This document shows, piece after piece, positions 17,669 through 24,788 of a DNA stretch of 64,000 nucleotides. Made by a program: the position numbers and the translations under genes. The notes under the pieces were generated by a model that saw nothing but the letters and a program-made list of their open reading frames with translations, was not told the DNA's origin and did not search any database. The DNA is from Paenibacillus sp. FSL R5-0766 (GTDB lineage Bacteria; Bacillota; Bacilli; Paenibacillales; Paenibacillaceae). Location of the stretch: NCBI RefSeq assembly GCF_037971845.1, contig NZ_CP150227.1, positions 4,898,001 to 4,962,000 of the forward strand, read 5' to 3'. Numbering within the stretch: position 1 is the stretch's first letter; every line of letters begins with the position of its first letter.

Positions 17669-17868
17669 ATGCTCACTCCTTATCTTTTGTTTCGCCGGTC
17701 CTTTCCACGATGGTTCCAAACCCATAGCTTCGCTTGTTATACGGGGTCAACTGCCCCTACCAGCCCAAACATGGTCTTTTGGAGGTCGTGGGAGAACTGT
17801 TTTTGTTACGAGGTCCTAGCCCCTAAAACCGCCACGTTCTCCCGGCTTCCCCCCATCGTAAAACGACC
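17669..17868 (-). ncRNA. Candidate bridge RNA region of the IS110 element
   Basis: IS110 recombinases related to IS621 are guided by a bridge RNA encoded in the noncoding end next to the recombinase gene. This 200-base region upstream of the transposase start has no gene and contains structure: GGGAGAAC (17843-17836 on the minus strand) pairs with GTTCTCCC (17797-17790) around a 38-base loop, and GGGG...CCCC closes a hairpin at 17743-17757. That is suggestive of target- and donor-binding loops but unproven. Confidence 0.4.
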
Positions 17869-17870
17869 AC

Positions 17871-17903
17871 AAAAAAAGGCCAACCAGTAATTACTGGCTA
17901 ACC
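17871..17903 (-). terminator. Second terminator after yqeM, next to the IS end
   Basis: On the minus strand GGTTAGCCAGTAA pairs with TTACTGGTTGGCC (with G-T pairs) and is followed by seven T (17877-17871). The core CCAGTAATTACTGG is a perfect palindrome. Confidence 0.7.
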
Positions 17904-17913
17904 TGATAATACG

Positions 17914-17946
17914 AAAACTGCCCTTATGCACCAAACATAAGGACAG
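17914..17946 (-). terminator. Terminator of yqeM
   Basis: CTGTCCTTATG pairs with CATAAGGGCAG on the minus strand (17946-17918) with one G-T pair, followed by TTTT. It lies 17 bases after the yqeM stop, in tandem with the hairpin at 17871-17903. Confidence 0.8.
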
Positions 17947-17962
17947 TTCTCATTATTCGCTC

Positions 17963-18742
17963 TTACTTCACAGCCACATAGAACAAGCGCTGAGCGCTGT
18001 CTCCGGCCTCTTTCCATTCAAAATCCGCATATACCTTCACGTCTCTAAAACCTGCCTTGGATAACTCCAGCTTCATCCAGTCCGGATTATACGCGCGCTG
18101 GACATGAACTTCTTCAAACCGCTGGTACATATCCTTGTTACCATCATCCACACGCGAAAAAATACTGAGATGATGTTCAATCTCACAGCGATCCTGGTCC
18201 AAATCACAAGTCCAGATATAAGATACGGAGCGCTCATCCAGTACAAAAGGCTGCTCCTCATCATAACGAATAAGGGTATTGGGATGATGCACATCAAACA
18301 GGAACGTTCCACCAGGCTTCAGCATCTCATATGTCCGCTGAAATGTACGAATGACATCTTCTTGTTCAAGCAAATAATTGACACAATCACAGAAAGATAT
18401 CACCGAATCCACAGGTTCGGGAACTCGCCATTCCCGCATATCCTGCTGCACCCAACGGACACTGCCCTCGCGATACAAGCGATGACCCTGAGGCGTGGCC
18501 TCCATCTTGCTGCGCGCAACCGACAGCATATCTGCTGAGAGATCAATGCCTGTAACTTCAAAACCGGAGTTCACGAGCGGGATCGTAATGGAGCCCGTTC
18601 CACAGCCAAGTTCAGCGACACTTTTGGGCATTCCATGCTTTTCCCATGCTGTTCTTGCAAACCTTATCCAGTCCGGATAAGGCATATCTTCCATTAATTC
18701 ATCATACACATAGGCAAATTTCCGGTAAGACATGTCAGGCAC
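17963..18742 (-). CDS. yqeM: Class I SAM-dependent methyltransferase YqeM
   Basis: The 259-residue methyltransferase has motif I VAELGCGTGSITIPL near residue 42, the acidic motif II region VTGIDLSADML, and a motif around FCDCVNYLL. The start MPDMSYRKFAYVYDELMED is characteristic of YqeM-like proteins found beside rsfS and comER. The substrate is unknown. In this organism cvfB separates it from rsfS, and the gap of 310 bases with a terminator suggests it has its own promoter. Two tandem terminators follow. Confidence 0.85.
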   Translation of the reverse strand: MPDMSYRKFAYVYDELMEDMPYPDWIRFARTAWEKHGMPKSVAELGCGTGSITIPLVNSGFEVTGIDLSADMLSVARSKMEATPQGHRLYREGSVRWVQQDMREWRVPEPVDSVISFCDCVNYLLEQEDVIRTFQRTYEMLKPGGTFLFDVHHPNTLIRYDEEQPFVLDERSVSYIWTCDLDQDRCEIEHHLSIFSRVDDGNKDMYQRFEEVHVQRAYNPDWMKLELSKAGFRDVKVYADFEWKEAGDSAQRLFYVAVK

Positions 18743-18839
18743 CGCACTTTCAATTTCATTTTCGAATTGATCTATATAAGTTGAACCAAAGAATATTTAC
18801 ACTGGACACTCCAATGACAGAACAACCTTCCGATCGCTG

Positions 18840-18891
18840 TTATCCCCAGATTTTTTTTATTCCTTTTATAAAGGTTTAAATCCGGGGATAA
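18840..18891. repeat. Long imperfect inverted repeat upstream of yqeM
   Basis: ttatccccagattt (18840-18853) pairs with aaatccggggataa (18878-18891), 13 of 14 positions, and the loop holds a smaller CCTTT/AAAGG hairpin. It lies about 100 bases before the yqeM start. It could be an operator, an RNA leader element or a small repeat. The rest of 18743-18970 shows nothing else. Confidence 0.6.
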
Positions 18892-18970
18892 AGGCGAACG
18901 CTCCGCTTCTTCAGGTTCTTTCTGTCCTCTCCGTTTCGTGTAAATGTTTAGTTCAATTTATATAACAAAA

Positions 18971-19012
18971 GAAAAAGCAGGGGCATCCGGTGTTTACCCA
19001 GCCTATCCCTGC
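18971..19012 (-). terminator. Terminator of the yqeG-cvfB operon
   Basis: GCAGGG...CCCTGC stem on the minus strand (about 19012-18977), followed by TTTTTC, about 40 bases after the cvfB stop. Confidence 0.7.
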
Positions 19013-19052
19013 CTTATCCGAGTTCCATATTACAACTATTTAATCAGGAAGA

Positions 19053-19958
19053 TTACTTGTTTTCACTTTGATCCGCAGGAGCAGATTCGGACAGATACGT
19101 CCAGCTTTCCTTTTGGACCACCAATCCGTCTTTCATCAATTTGCCCAAGGCACGCTTGAAAGCAGACTTACTGATGCCAAAGCGCTGCTTGATGATATCC
19201 GGCGGAGTTGCATCCGAGTAAGGCATGCCGCCCATAGGACGCTCTTTCATAAAGGCGAGCAGCTTGTCTGCATCTTCGTTACGTCCAACTTGTTTGAGTT
19301 GAGTCATGGCCAGATTCACACGTCCGTCTTCACGTACCAGTGTCACCCGACATTTCACTTTTTCACCAAGACGCAGCATATGACTACGTTCGGATGAATG
19401 AATCATACCAATTGCGCCAAAGCCCAGTACACCGCCCTCTACAAGTACAAAAGTACCCATCTGCAGTGGCTTGTATACCGTCGCTTCAACCCACTCGTTT
19501 AACCATGAAGTTGGCGCATGGAAAGACAATGGTGAAAGCTCACGTTCCCCGGCCAATTTGGCACGCAGGCGTCCTTGCTTGTCATGTTCCATGATTACAA
19601 AGACTTCATCCCCCACTTGAGGACGCAGTTCTTCCAGTTCAGGCAATTCACGAATAGGAAGCAGCAATTGCCGTCCAAGGCCCATTTCCAGGAAACAGCC
19701 CAGTCGTGGGTGAACATCAGCCACAACCAGTCGTGCCATTTCGCCAAGCATGAGATAAGGCTTTTTCATCGTTACGGCCAGACGATCTTCTGTATCAAAG
19801 AATACAAATACCTCAAGCGTCTCACCAATTTTAATATCCCGTGTTAACTCGGTGTAGTGAAGCAGTACATCTTCCGATCCTGTCGTCAAAAAGAAGCCAA
19901 ACGGAGACACTTCACGTGAAACCGGCAAAGAGACGACTGTTCCAGCAATCAAACTCAT
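19053..19958 (-). CDS. cvfB: CvfB-like S1-domain RNA-binding protein
   Basis: The 301-residue protein has tandem S1-like OB domains (about 1-65, 70-135 and 145-220, e.g. GAIGMIHSSERSHMLRLGEKVKCRV) and a C-terminal winged-helix region (IIKQRFGISKSAFKRALGKLMKDGLV). This matches the CvfB/YitL family, known in Staphylococcus aureus as an RNA-binding regulator of virulence genes; the role outside it is unclear. The start overlaps the rsfS stop by four bases (ATGA). Its presence between rsfS and yqeM differs from the B. subtilis order. Confidence 0.85.
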   Translation of the reverse strand: MSLIAGTVVSLPVSREVSPFGFFLTTGSEDVLLHYTELTRDIKIGETLEVFVFFDTEDRLAVTMKKPYLMLGEMARLVVADVHPRLGCFLEMGLGRQLLLPIRELPELEELRPQVGDEVFVIMEHDKQGRLRAKLAGERELSPLSFHAPTSWLNEWVEATVYKPLQMGTFVLVEGGVLGFGAIGMIHSSERSHMLRLGEKVKCRVTLVREDGRVNLAMTQLKQVGRNEDADKLLAFMKERPMGGMPYSDATPPDIIKQRFGISKSAFKRALGKLMKDGLVVQKESWTYLSESAPADQSENK

Positions 19959-20302
19959 ACAGTTTCCACCACTTTGGCATCAGACCAGAGTCGTTCAATG
20001 TTGTAGTATTCACGCTCGTCGCGGTGGAAGATATGAACAACAACATCGCCCATGTCCATCAATACCCAACGTGCAGAATCCATACCTTCGATACCTTTGA
20101 TCGTCGCTCCGGCTGCATGAGCCTGTTTGCGAATTTCAGTGGCAATGGCTTGTACCTGTGTATCGGAATTCCCGTGACAAATTACAAAATAATCTGCCAC
20201 CAGAGAAACATTAATCAGATCCAATGCTACAATATTGGATGCCTTTTTGTCGTCAGCGGCAGCAACCGCCATATTCATAAGTTCTTTCGATGATACTGTC
20301 AT
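19955..20302 (-). CDS. rsfS: Ribosomal silencing factor RsfS
   Basis: The 115-residue RsfS/YbeB/Iojap protein binds uL14 and blocks subunit joining when nutrients are scarce. Family features are IVALDLINVSLVADYFVICHGNSDTQ and a C-terminal WVLMDMGDVVVHIFHRDEREYYNIERLW. GGAGG lies eight bases before the ATG. A 171-bp insertion now separates it from yqeK, to which it was probably tightly linked; the ribosome binding site has been preserved. Confidence 0.95.
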   Translation of the reverse strand: MTVSSKELMNMAVAAADDKKASNIVALDLINVSLVADYFVICHGNSDTQVQAIATEIRKQAHAAGATIKGIEGMDSARWVLMDMGDVVVHIFHRDEREYYNIERLWSDAKVVETV

Positions 20303-20318
20303 GAACCAACCTCCATAA

Positions 20319-20513
20319 TCTATAATTGTGTGTTCAAAAAGATCAGTTTTCAGTACCGAGAAGATGGAATAAAGCTAGAAATGGAGTAGCGGAGCGTAGG
20401 CAAACTACGTGAGCAACGGACATTTCGGCTGAATTTCAAGTTCGATGCTGATGATGCCGCTAGGCATCCTTCGTAATCAAAGGTGGACTTTTTGAACAAC
20501 CTCTATAATTGTG
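20319..20513. repeat. MITE-like insertion with 12-bp target duplication
   Basis: The 171-bp body (20331-20501) carries inverted ends gttcaaaaag (20332-20341) and ctttttgaac (20488-20497). It is flanked by identical 12-bp direct repeats tctataattgtg at 20319-20330 and 20502-20513, as expected of a target-site duplication. Inside there is a GATGCC-GCTA-GGCATC hairpin (20453-20468) and no coding frame. It lies between yqeK, whose stop falls in one copy of the direct repeat, and the rsfS ribosome binding site. A nonautonomous mobile element is the best reading. Confidence 0.7.
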
Positions 20514-21069
20514 CAATTAAGTCATTCCGCGACAGCATGGTCAAAGGATAAATGACACGGCGCTGCGAGATCAACAAGCTGATCGTCGAATCGAATCCGG
20601 CAATTAAACCTTCATCCAGACTACGTTCAGCCTGTTCGCGAATGTGATCCACTCCCGGGAAATCTCGTCCCGGTTCAATGTAATCGGCAAGACATACCAC
20701 TTTGTCCAGCAAGCTCATTCCTACCCGACCCGAGGTATGCCACCGGATGGCATTAATAACTTCGGAATCTTCCACACCGTAATCACGCTTGGCTACAAAA
20801 GCACCGACTTCGGAATGCCAGAGCTGCTTGTCATGTTGCAGAAGTTCCTGGTTTAATCCGTTATCACGGATGACCGCTTCCATCTCCGCTACGGGCCAGT
20901 ACTTCGCCACATCATGCAATATCGCTGCCAGATCTGCTTTCACAGGATCAGCACCGTATTTTTCAGCCAACATCACTGACGATTCCATTACACCCAGTGT
21001 ATGCTTCCAGCGTTTTTCCGGCATTTGTCCGGATACGGCTTGAATCAGTTCATCACGGCTTAGTGCCAT
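20503..21069 (-). CDS. yqeK: HD-domain Ap4A hydrolase YqeK
   Basis: The 188-residue HD-superfamily protein has KADLAAILHDVAKYWP (HD motif), WHSEVGAFVAKRDYG and LDKVVCLADYIEPGRDFPGV. YqeK proteins are symmetrical diadenosine tetraphosphate hydrolases that yield ADP. It starts 17 bases inside nadD, so the two are translated together. Its stop codon TAG lies in the right-hand 12-bp repeat of the MITE-like element, so the insertion may have affected the last codons little or not at all. Confidence 0.9.
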   Translation of the reverse strand: MALSRDELIQAVSGQMPEKRWKHTLGVMESSVMLAEKYGADPVKADLAAILHDVAKYWPVAEMEAVIRDNGLNQELLQHDKQLWHSEVGAFVAKRDYGVEDSEVINAIRWHTSGRVGMSLLDKVVCLADYIEPGRDFPGVDHIREQAERSLDEGLIAGFDSTISLLISQRRVIYPLTMLSRNDLIAQL

Positions 21070-21643
21070 ATAAACCGCTCCTTACAATGTATTGGTGCAC
21101 TTCATCAGGAATCATGAAGCGTACCGAATGACCTTTGGCCAGACGTCTGCGTACGGCTGTCGATGAAATATCGACCAAGGGCATCTCGGCCAGCAGGACC
21201 CGATCCTGTAACTCGTCTGGTAAATCATCCAGATGTAACTGGAAGCCCGGCCGACCAACTCCGATAAAGGTTAAGCGTTCTGCAAGCTCTTCAATCTGCT
21301 CCCATTTGGGGAGATAGTTCACCATATCCGCCCCGATAATGAAATAAAATTCATGTTCAGGATGGCGACGCCACAGTTCCTTCATCGTATCGATGGTATA
21401 AGACACTCCGCCCAATTCCATCTCGATACCCAGCACCTCATATTGCTGCACACCCTTCACAGCCGCTTCCGTCATATCGAGACGTTGCTGTCCCGAAGCT
21501 CCGGCTCCGCGTTTGTGAGGTGGAACATGGGAAGGCATGAACCAGATCTCATCCAGTGCATGTGAGTCCCTTGCCGCTTCAGCTGCCAGGAGGTGTCCCA
21601 TGTGGATCGGATCAAACGTACCACCCATGATGCCGATCTTCAC
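21053..21643 (-). CDS. nadD: Nicotinate-nucleotide adenylyltransferase
   Basis: The enzyme transfers AMP from ATP to nicotinate mononucleotide in NAD synthesis. The N-terminal motif GIMGGTFDPIHMGHLLAAE (GGTFDPxHxGH) and the C-terminal DISSTAVRRRL (ISST-x3-R) are both present. AAGGGAG at 21660-21654 is one base from a GTG at 21652 but ten bases from the GTG at 21643, so 21643 is preferred and gives the usual KIGIMGGTFDP start. It overlaps yqeK and follows yhbY by a few bases. Confidence 0.93.
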   Translation of the reverse strand: MKIGIMGGTFDPIHMGHLLAAEAARDSHALDEIWFMPSHVPPHKRGAGASGQQRLDMTEAAVKGVQQYEVLGIEMELGGVSYTIDTMKELWRRHPEHEFYFIIGADMVNYLPKWEQIEELAERLTFIGVGRPGFQLHLDDLPDELQDRVLLAEMPLVDISSTAVRRRLAKGHSVRFMIPDEVHQYIVRSGLYGTKP

Positions 21644-21658
21644 CTGTGTCACGCTCCC

Positions 21659-21952
21659 TTATCTAGGTAGTTCGATTTGTTTGTTATCGCGAGATTCTTT
21701 GTACAGGATGATTGTGTTACCAATCAGTTGTACAAGCTCACTTCCCGTTTCACGGGCAACTTCTTCTGCCATCTCTTTTCTGTCCTCGTCATTGTTGTTC
21801 AACACTTGCACTTTCATCAATTCGCGCTTCTCAATCGCATCTTCGATGTGACGGAACAGGTGCTCGTTAGTTCCACCTTTACCAATCTGAAATACAGGGG
21901 TCAGGTGATGTGCCTGTGACCGCAAAAAGCGCTTTTGTTTACCGTTTAACAT
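21659..21952 (-). CDS. yhbY: YhbY/CRM-domain ribosome assembly RNA-binding protein
   Basis: The 97-residue protein is a single CRM domain: LNGKQKRFLRSQAHHLTPVFQIGKGG at the start (with the conserved GKGG), then RELMKVQVLNN and LVQLIGNTIILYKES. YhbY (YqeI) binds pre-50S particles. The frame is open for 23 further codons upstream, but GGAG is placed correctly for the ATG at 21952, which starts with the normal MLNGKQ. Confidence 0.92.
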   Translation of the reverse strand: MLNGKQKRFLRSQAHHLTPVFQIGKGGTNEHLFRHIEDAIEKRELMKVQVLNNNDEDRKEMAEEVARETGSELVQLIGNTIILYKESRDNKQIELPR

Positions 21953-22101
21953 GAATACTCCATACTCCTTATGTTGAGCAGGACCTGATCGACAGCACAA
22001 AAACTGTCCGGACCTGACCATTCAATTATTATTTTTCAATGGTGAAAATGATCACTGAGTACACAAGGTGACTCCGATTGCCTGTACTCTTAATATCATT
22101 T

Positions 22102-22971
22102 TCACACTTCAAAACTGTTTAGTACCGCTCGTCTCATCGTCTCCACTGGAGCCGGAATGCCAAGCCAATGTTCAAAGGCCACTGCGCCCTGGTATACAAA
22201 CATACCCAGACCACCGTGCACTGTGCATCCTCGCATCCGCGACTCCCGAAGCAGACGGGTCTCCAGCGGATTATAGATCAGATCACTCACAGCTGCGCCT
22301 TCACGGATCAGTGCGGGATCAACTGGCACGTCATCAACATGAGGATGCATTCCGGCAGCCGTTGTGTTGATCACAATATCAGCCGTAGCCAAGACCGTCG
22401 CAGCGTCTTCCATGCCACTGCCTGAGATTTCTCCCAAGCCATGGCCCCGTAAATCCGAAGCGAGTGCAATAGCCCTGTCCGCTGTACGGTTCAGAATGTG
22501 GATGCGTTCAGGTTTCTCCAATGCAAGTGCGTATATAACGCCTCTTGCCGCTCCACCTGCTCCCAGTACAGCAATACGTTTACCCGCAAGCTCAGGCACA
22601 GCCTCTTCCTTCAGCGATCGGACATAGCCAATACCATCCGTATTGTACCCTGTCAGTGTTCCACTTTCATTGACGATGGTATTCACCGCACCAATCAGGC
22701 GAGCACTTTCATCGATCACATCCAGGTACTGCATCACCTGCTCTTTATGCGGGATCGTGACATTGACACCACGATAGCCCAATGCCACAATTCCCCGAAC
22801 TGCCGCTTCCAATTGATCCGGATGAACATGCAGCGGCATATACATTCCATTCACTCCTGCAGCTTGCAGGGCCGCATTGTGCATTGCCGGTGATTTGGAA
22901 TGAGCAATAGGATCACCCATAACGCCAAGCAACACAGGAAGTGAAGGGGTGCCCTTTTTATCCTCAGACAT
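22102..22971 (-). CDS. aroE: Shikimate dehydrogenase (NADP)
   Basis: The 289-residue enzyme reduces 3-dehydroshikimate to shikimate in the aromatic amino acid pathway. Substrate-domain motifs are GVMGDPIAHSKSPAMHN and GVNVTIPHKEQV (catalytic Lys). The NADP domain has IAVLGAGGAARGVIYAL and LNRTADRA. VYQGAVAFEHWLG is the usual C-terminal motif. It is in its conserved place between yqeH and yhbY. Confidence 0.96.
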   Translation of the reverse strand: MSEDKKGTPSLPVLLGVMGDPIAHSKSPAMHNAALQAAGVNGMYMPLHVHPDQLEAAVRGIVALGYRGVNVTIPHKEQVMQYLDVIDESARLIGAVNTIVNESGTLTGYNTDGIGYVRSLKEEAVPELAGKRIAVLGAGGAARGVIYALALEKPERIHILNRTADRAIALASDLRGHGLGEISGSGMEDAATVLATADIVINTTAAGMHPHVDDVPVDPALIREGAAVSDLIYNPLETRLLRESRMRGCTVHGGLGMFVYQGAVAFEHWLGIPAPVETMRRAVLNSFEV

Positions 22972-23016
22972 AGGTCCGCCTCCAATCCGCTCTGATGTAC
23001 AGGTTCTGAGATTACA

Positions 23017-24144
23017 TTAGATTAAGGATGGGCGGATCTGTACACGAATGCCTTTTGGAGCATGCACAGCAACAAGCGCTCCAATATCGCCATTAACCTT
23101 AATCCAGCCCAGACCCGAGATGAATACATCCGATTGACTGCCGCGTTTGATGCGGAATTCATGTCTGGTCCATTCCGCCATCTCTGCTGCATCCTCACGG
23201 GTTGGCGGAGATAACAATTCTCCAAGGTGGTCGCGGTACAGATCATCTGCACGCTCCAGCTTCGTCCGATGAATATCAAGCGCAGTGCTGATAAAACAAG
23301 TGAACGACTGGCGATCACCTTCCACAAAGTCAAATCGAGCCATGCCGCCAAAGAACAGCGTCTGACCGGAATTTAACTGATACACAGCCGGTTTAAGCGG
23401 TTTTTCCGGCATGATGGCAGCGAGATCCTTACGTGAAACAATCTCGCTGAAACGCCATGGATACACGATTCCAGGCGTATCAATGATATATTTTCCATCA
23501 TCCAACGGAATGTTCACCATATCCAGCGTTGTTCCCGGATAACGGGATGTGGTCAGTTCCTGCTCCAGATCGCTGTAATCACGAATCAGACGGTTAATCA
23601 GTGTGGATTTACCCACATTGGTACCACCAACCACGTACACGTCACGATCTTCGCGATACGTTCCTACAAGCTCAAGCAGTCTGTCGAAGCCCTGATTTTG
23701 CTTTGCACTGCACAAGACTACATCCACGGTACGCAAACCCTGTTCTTTGGCTTGCTTCTGTACCCAGTTCCGAACCTTGTTCCAGTTGGTTACTTTCGGA
23801 AGCAAGTCCGTTTTGTTCACAGCAAGCAATACCGGATTGTTGCCTACAAAACGTTGCAGACCGGAGATAATGCTGCCATCAAAGTCAAACAAATCAACGA
23901 TATGGATGACAAGTGCATCCTTATCCCCGATTTTGCTAAGCAGCGCCAGGAATTCGTCCTGATCCACCGTAACGGATGATGACTCATTGTAGTTTTTGAT
24001 GCGGAAACAGCGCTGGCATATAACCGGTTCACGATCCAATGCCTTCTCGGGGATAAACCCTGGTAATTCCGAATTTTCTGTTTGCAGATGCACGCCACAT
24101 CCGCTGCACCTTACGGCAAGATTGCCGTTATGCGGTTCTGTCAT
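23017..24144 (-). CDS. yqeH: Ribosome biogenesis GTPase YqeH
   Basis: The 375-residue circularly permuted GTPase has an N-terminal zinc finger (CSGCGVHLQ and CQRCFRIKNY), then G4 (NKTD), G5 (CSAKQ), G1 (GGTNVGKST) and G3 (DTPG) in the permuted order. The C-terminal domain is RNA/ribosome-binding. YqeH is needed for 30S subunit assembly. The start overlaps the yqeG stop by four bases. Confidence 0.96.
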   Translation of the reverse strand: MTEPHNGNLAVRCSGCGVHLQTENSELPGFIPEKALDREPVICQRCFRIKNYNESSSVTVDQDEFLALLSKIGDKDALVIHIVDLFDFDGSIISGLQRFVGNNPVLLAVNKTDLLPKVTNWNKVRNWVQKQAKEQGLRTVDVVLCSAKQNQGFDRLLELVGTYREDRDVYVVGGTNVGKSTLINRLIRDYSDLEQELTTSRYPGTTLDMVNIPLDDGKYIIDTPGIVYPWRFSEIVSRKDLAAIMPEKPLKPAVYQLNSGQTLFFGGMARFDFVEGDRQSFTCFISTALDIHRTKLERADDLYRDHLGELLSPPTREDAAEMAEWTRHEFRIKRGSQSDVFISGLGWIKVNGDIGALVAVHAPKGIRVQIRPSLI

Positions 24145-24668
24145 TTCTTCTTTTCCTCCTCAAGCCATAAGCCTTTCCTGCGTAAACTCGTTAGAGCAAT
24201 CCGTTCCACGCGTCGATTGAAGCGGGTCATAAAACCTTCGTCCCCAATGGAGATTGGCAGTACCAGAACGGTATATAACCCCATTCGGTTCCCTCCATAA
24301 ACGTCCGTAAGCATCTGATCGCCTACTACAATCGTGTTTTCAGGAGATAACTCCATCATTTTCATTGCTCTACGAAACGGTACATTCGATGGTTTGCGTG
24401 CACTATGCACAAACTGGATATCCAGCGGGGTCGCAAACAGGGATACACGATTCAAATTGTTATTGGACACAATCATCAGCTTGAAACCTGCCTCTTTCAC
24501 ACGTGCAAACCATTCAATCAGTTCGGGCGTAGCGTCAGGGGCTTTGGCTCCAACGAGTGTGTTATCCAGATCAGTTATAATTCCACGGTAGCCTTGAGCG
24601 TACAGCTCTTCCAGATTAATGTCAAAAACCGTGTCTACACGCAGCTTGGGCATTAACATTTTAAACAA
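24141..24668 (-). CDS. yqeG: YqeG, HAD-superfamily (subfamily IIIA) phosphatase
   Basis: The protein carries HAD motif I GIITDLDNTLVGAKAP, motif II KLMIVSNNN, the motif III Lys region ARKPSNVPFRRAMK and motif IV VVGDQMLTDVYGGNRMGL. Substrate unknown; the PGP/YqeG family includes a phosphatidylglycerophosphatase in other organisms. GAGGTGAC (24680-24673) is best placed for a TTG at 24668, giving MFKMLMPKL, which resembles other YqeG starts. A GTG at 24695 in the same frame overlaps that site. First gene of the operon. Confidence 0.88.
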   Translation of the reverse strand: MFKMLMPKLRVDTVFDINLEELYAQGYRGIITDLDNTLVGAKAPDATPELIEWFARVKEAGFKLMIVSNNNLNRVSLFATPLDIQFVHSARKPSNVPFRRAMKMMELSPENTIVVGDQMLTDVYGGNRMGLYTVLVLPISIGDEGFMTRFNRRVERIALTSLRRKGLWLEEEKKK

Positions 24669-24755
24669 AGAAGTCACCTCAGTTTCATACGACACACTAT
24701 ATCACAAATCCGTCTTTCCTGAAAATGCATACAGCGCCTGATGGCATAGGAAAAA

Positions 24756-24788
24756 AGGAAAAACGGGACGGGCAACAACTATGCCCGT
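24756..24788 (-). terminator. Terminator of the transglutaminase operon
   Basis: ACGGGCA pairs with TGCCCGT (24788-24782 and 24774-24768 on the minus strand), followed by GTTTTT. The stem overlaps the stop codon of the gene at 24779-26992. Confidence 0.6.

Larger units (their letters stand above)
16478..17870. mobile_element. IS110-family insertion sequence, ends approximate
   Basis: One transposase gene (16490-17668) is flanked upstream by about 200 bases of structured noncoding DNA and downstream by very little. IS110 elements usually make no clear target duplication and lack long terminal repeats, and I could not fix either end. The upstream end is placed beside the terminator T-run near 17871. 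A hairpin (aacctcc...ggaggtt, about 16455-16476) lies just outside the 3' end. Confidence 0.7.

Noticed and set aside
16450..17900. Exact ends and target duplication for the IS110 element
   Set aside because: I could find no inverted repeats or duplicated target by eye; the family often lacks both, so exact ends are not claimed.
20331..20501. Inverted ends read as a rho-independent terminator
   Set aside because: The arms are 146 bases apart, there is no T-run, and 12-bp direct repeats flank the unit, which fits an insertion better.
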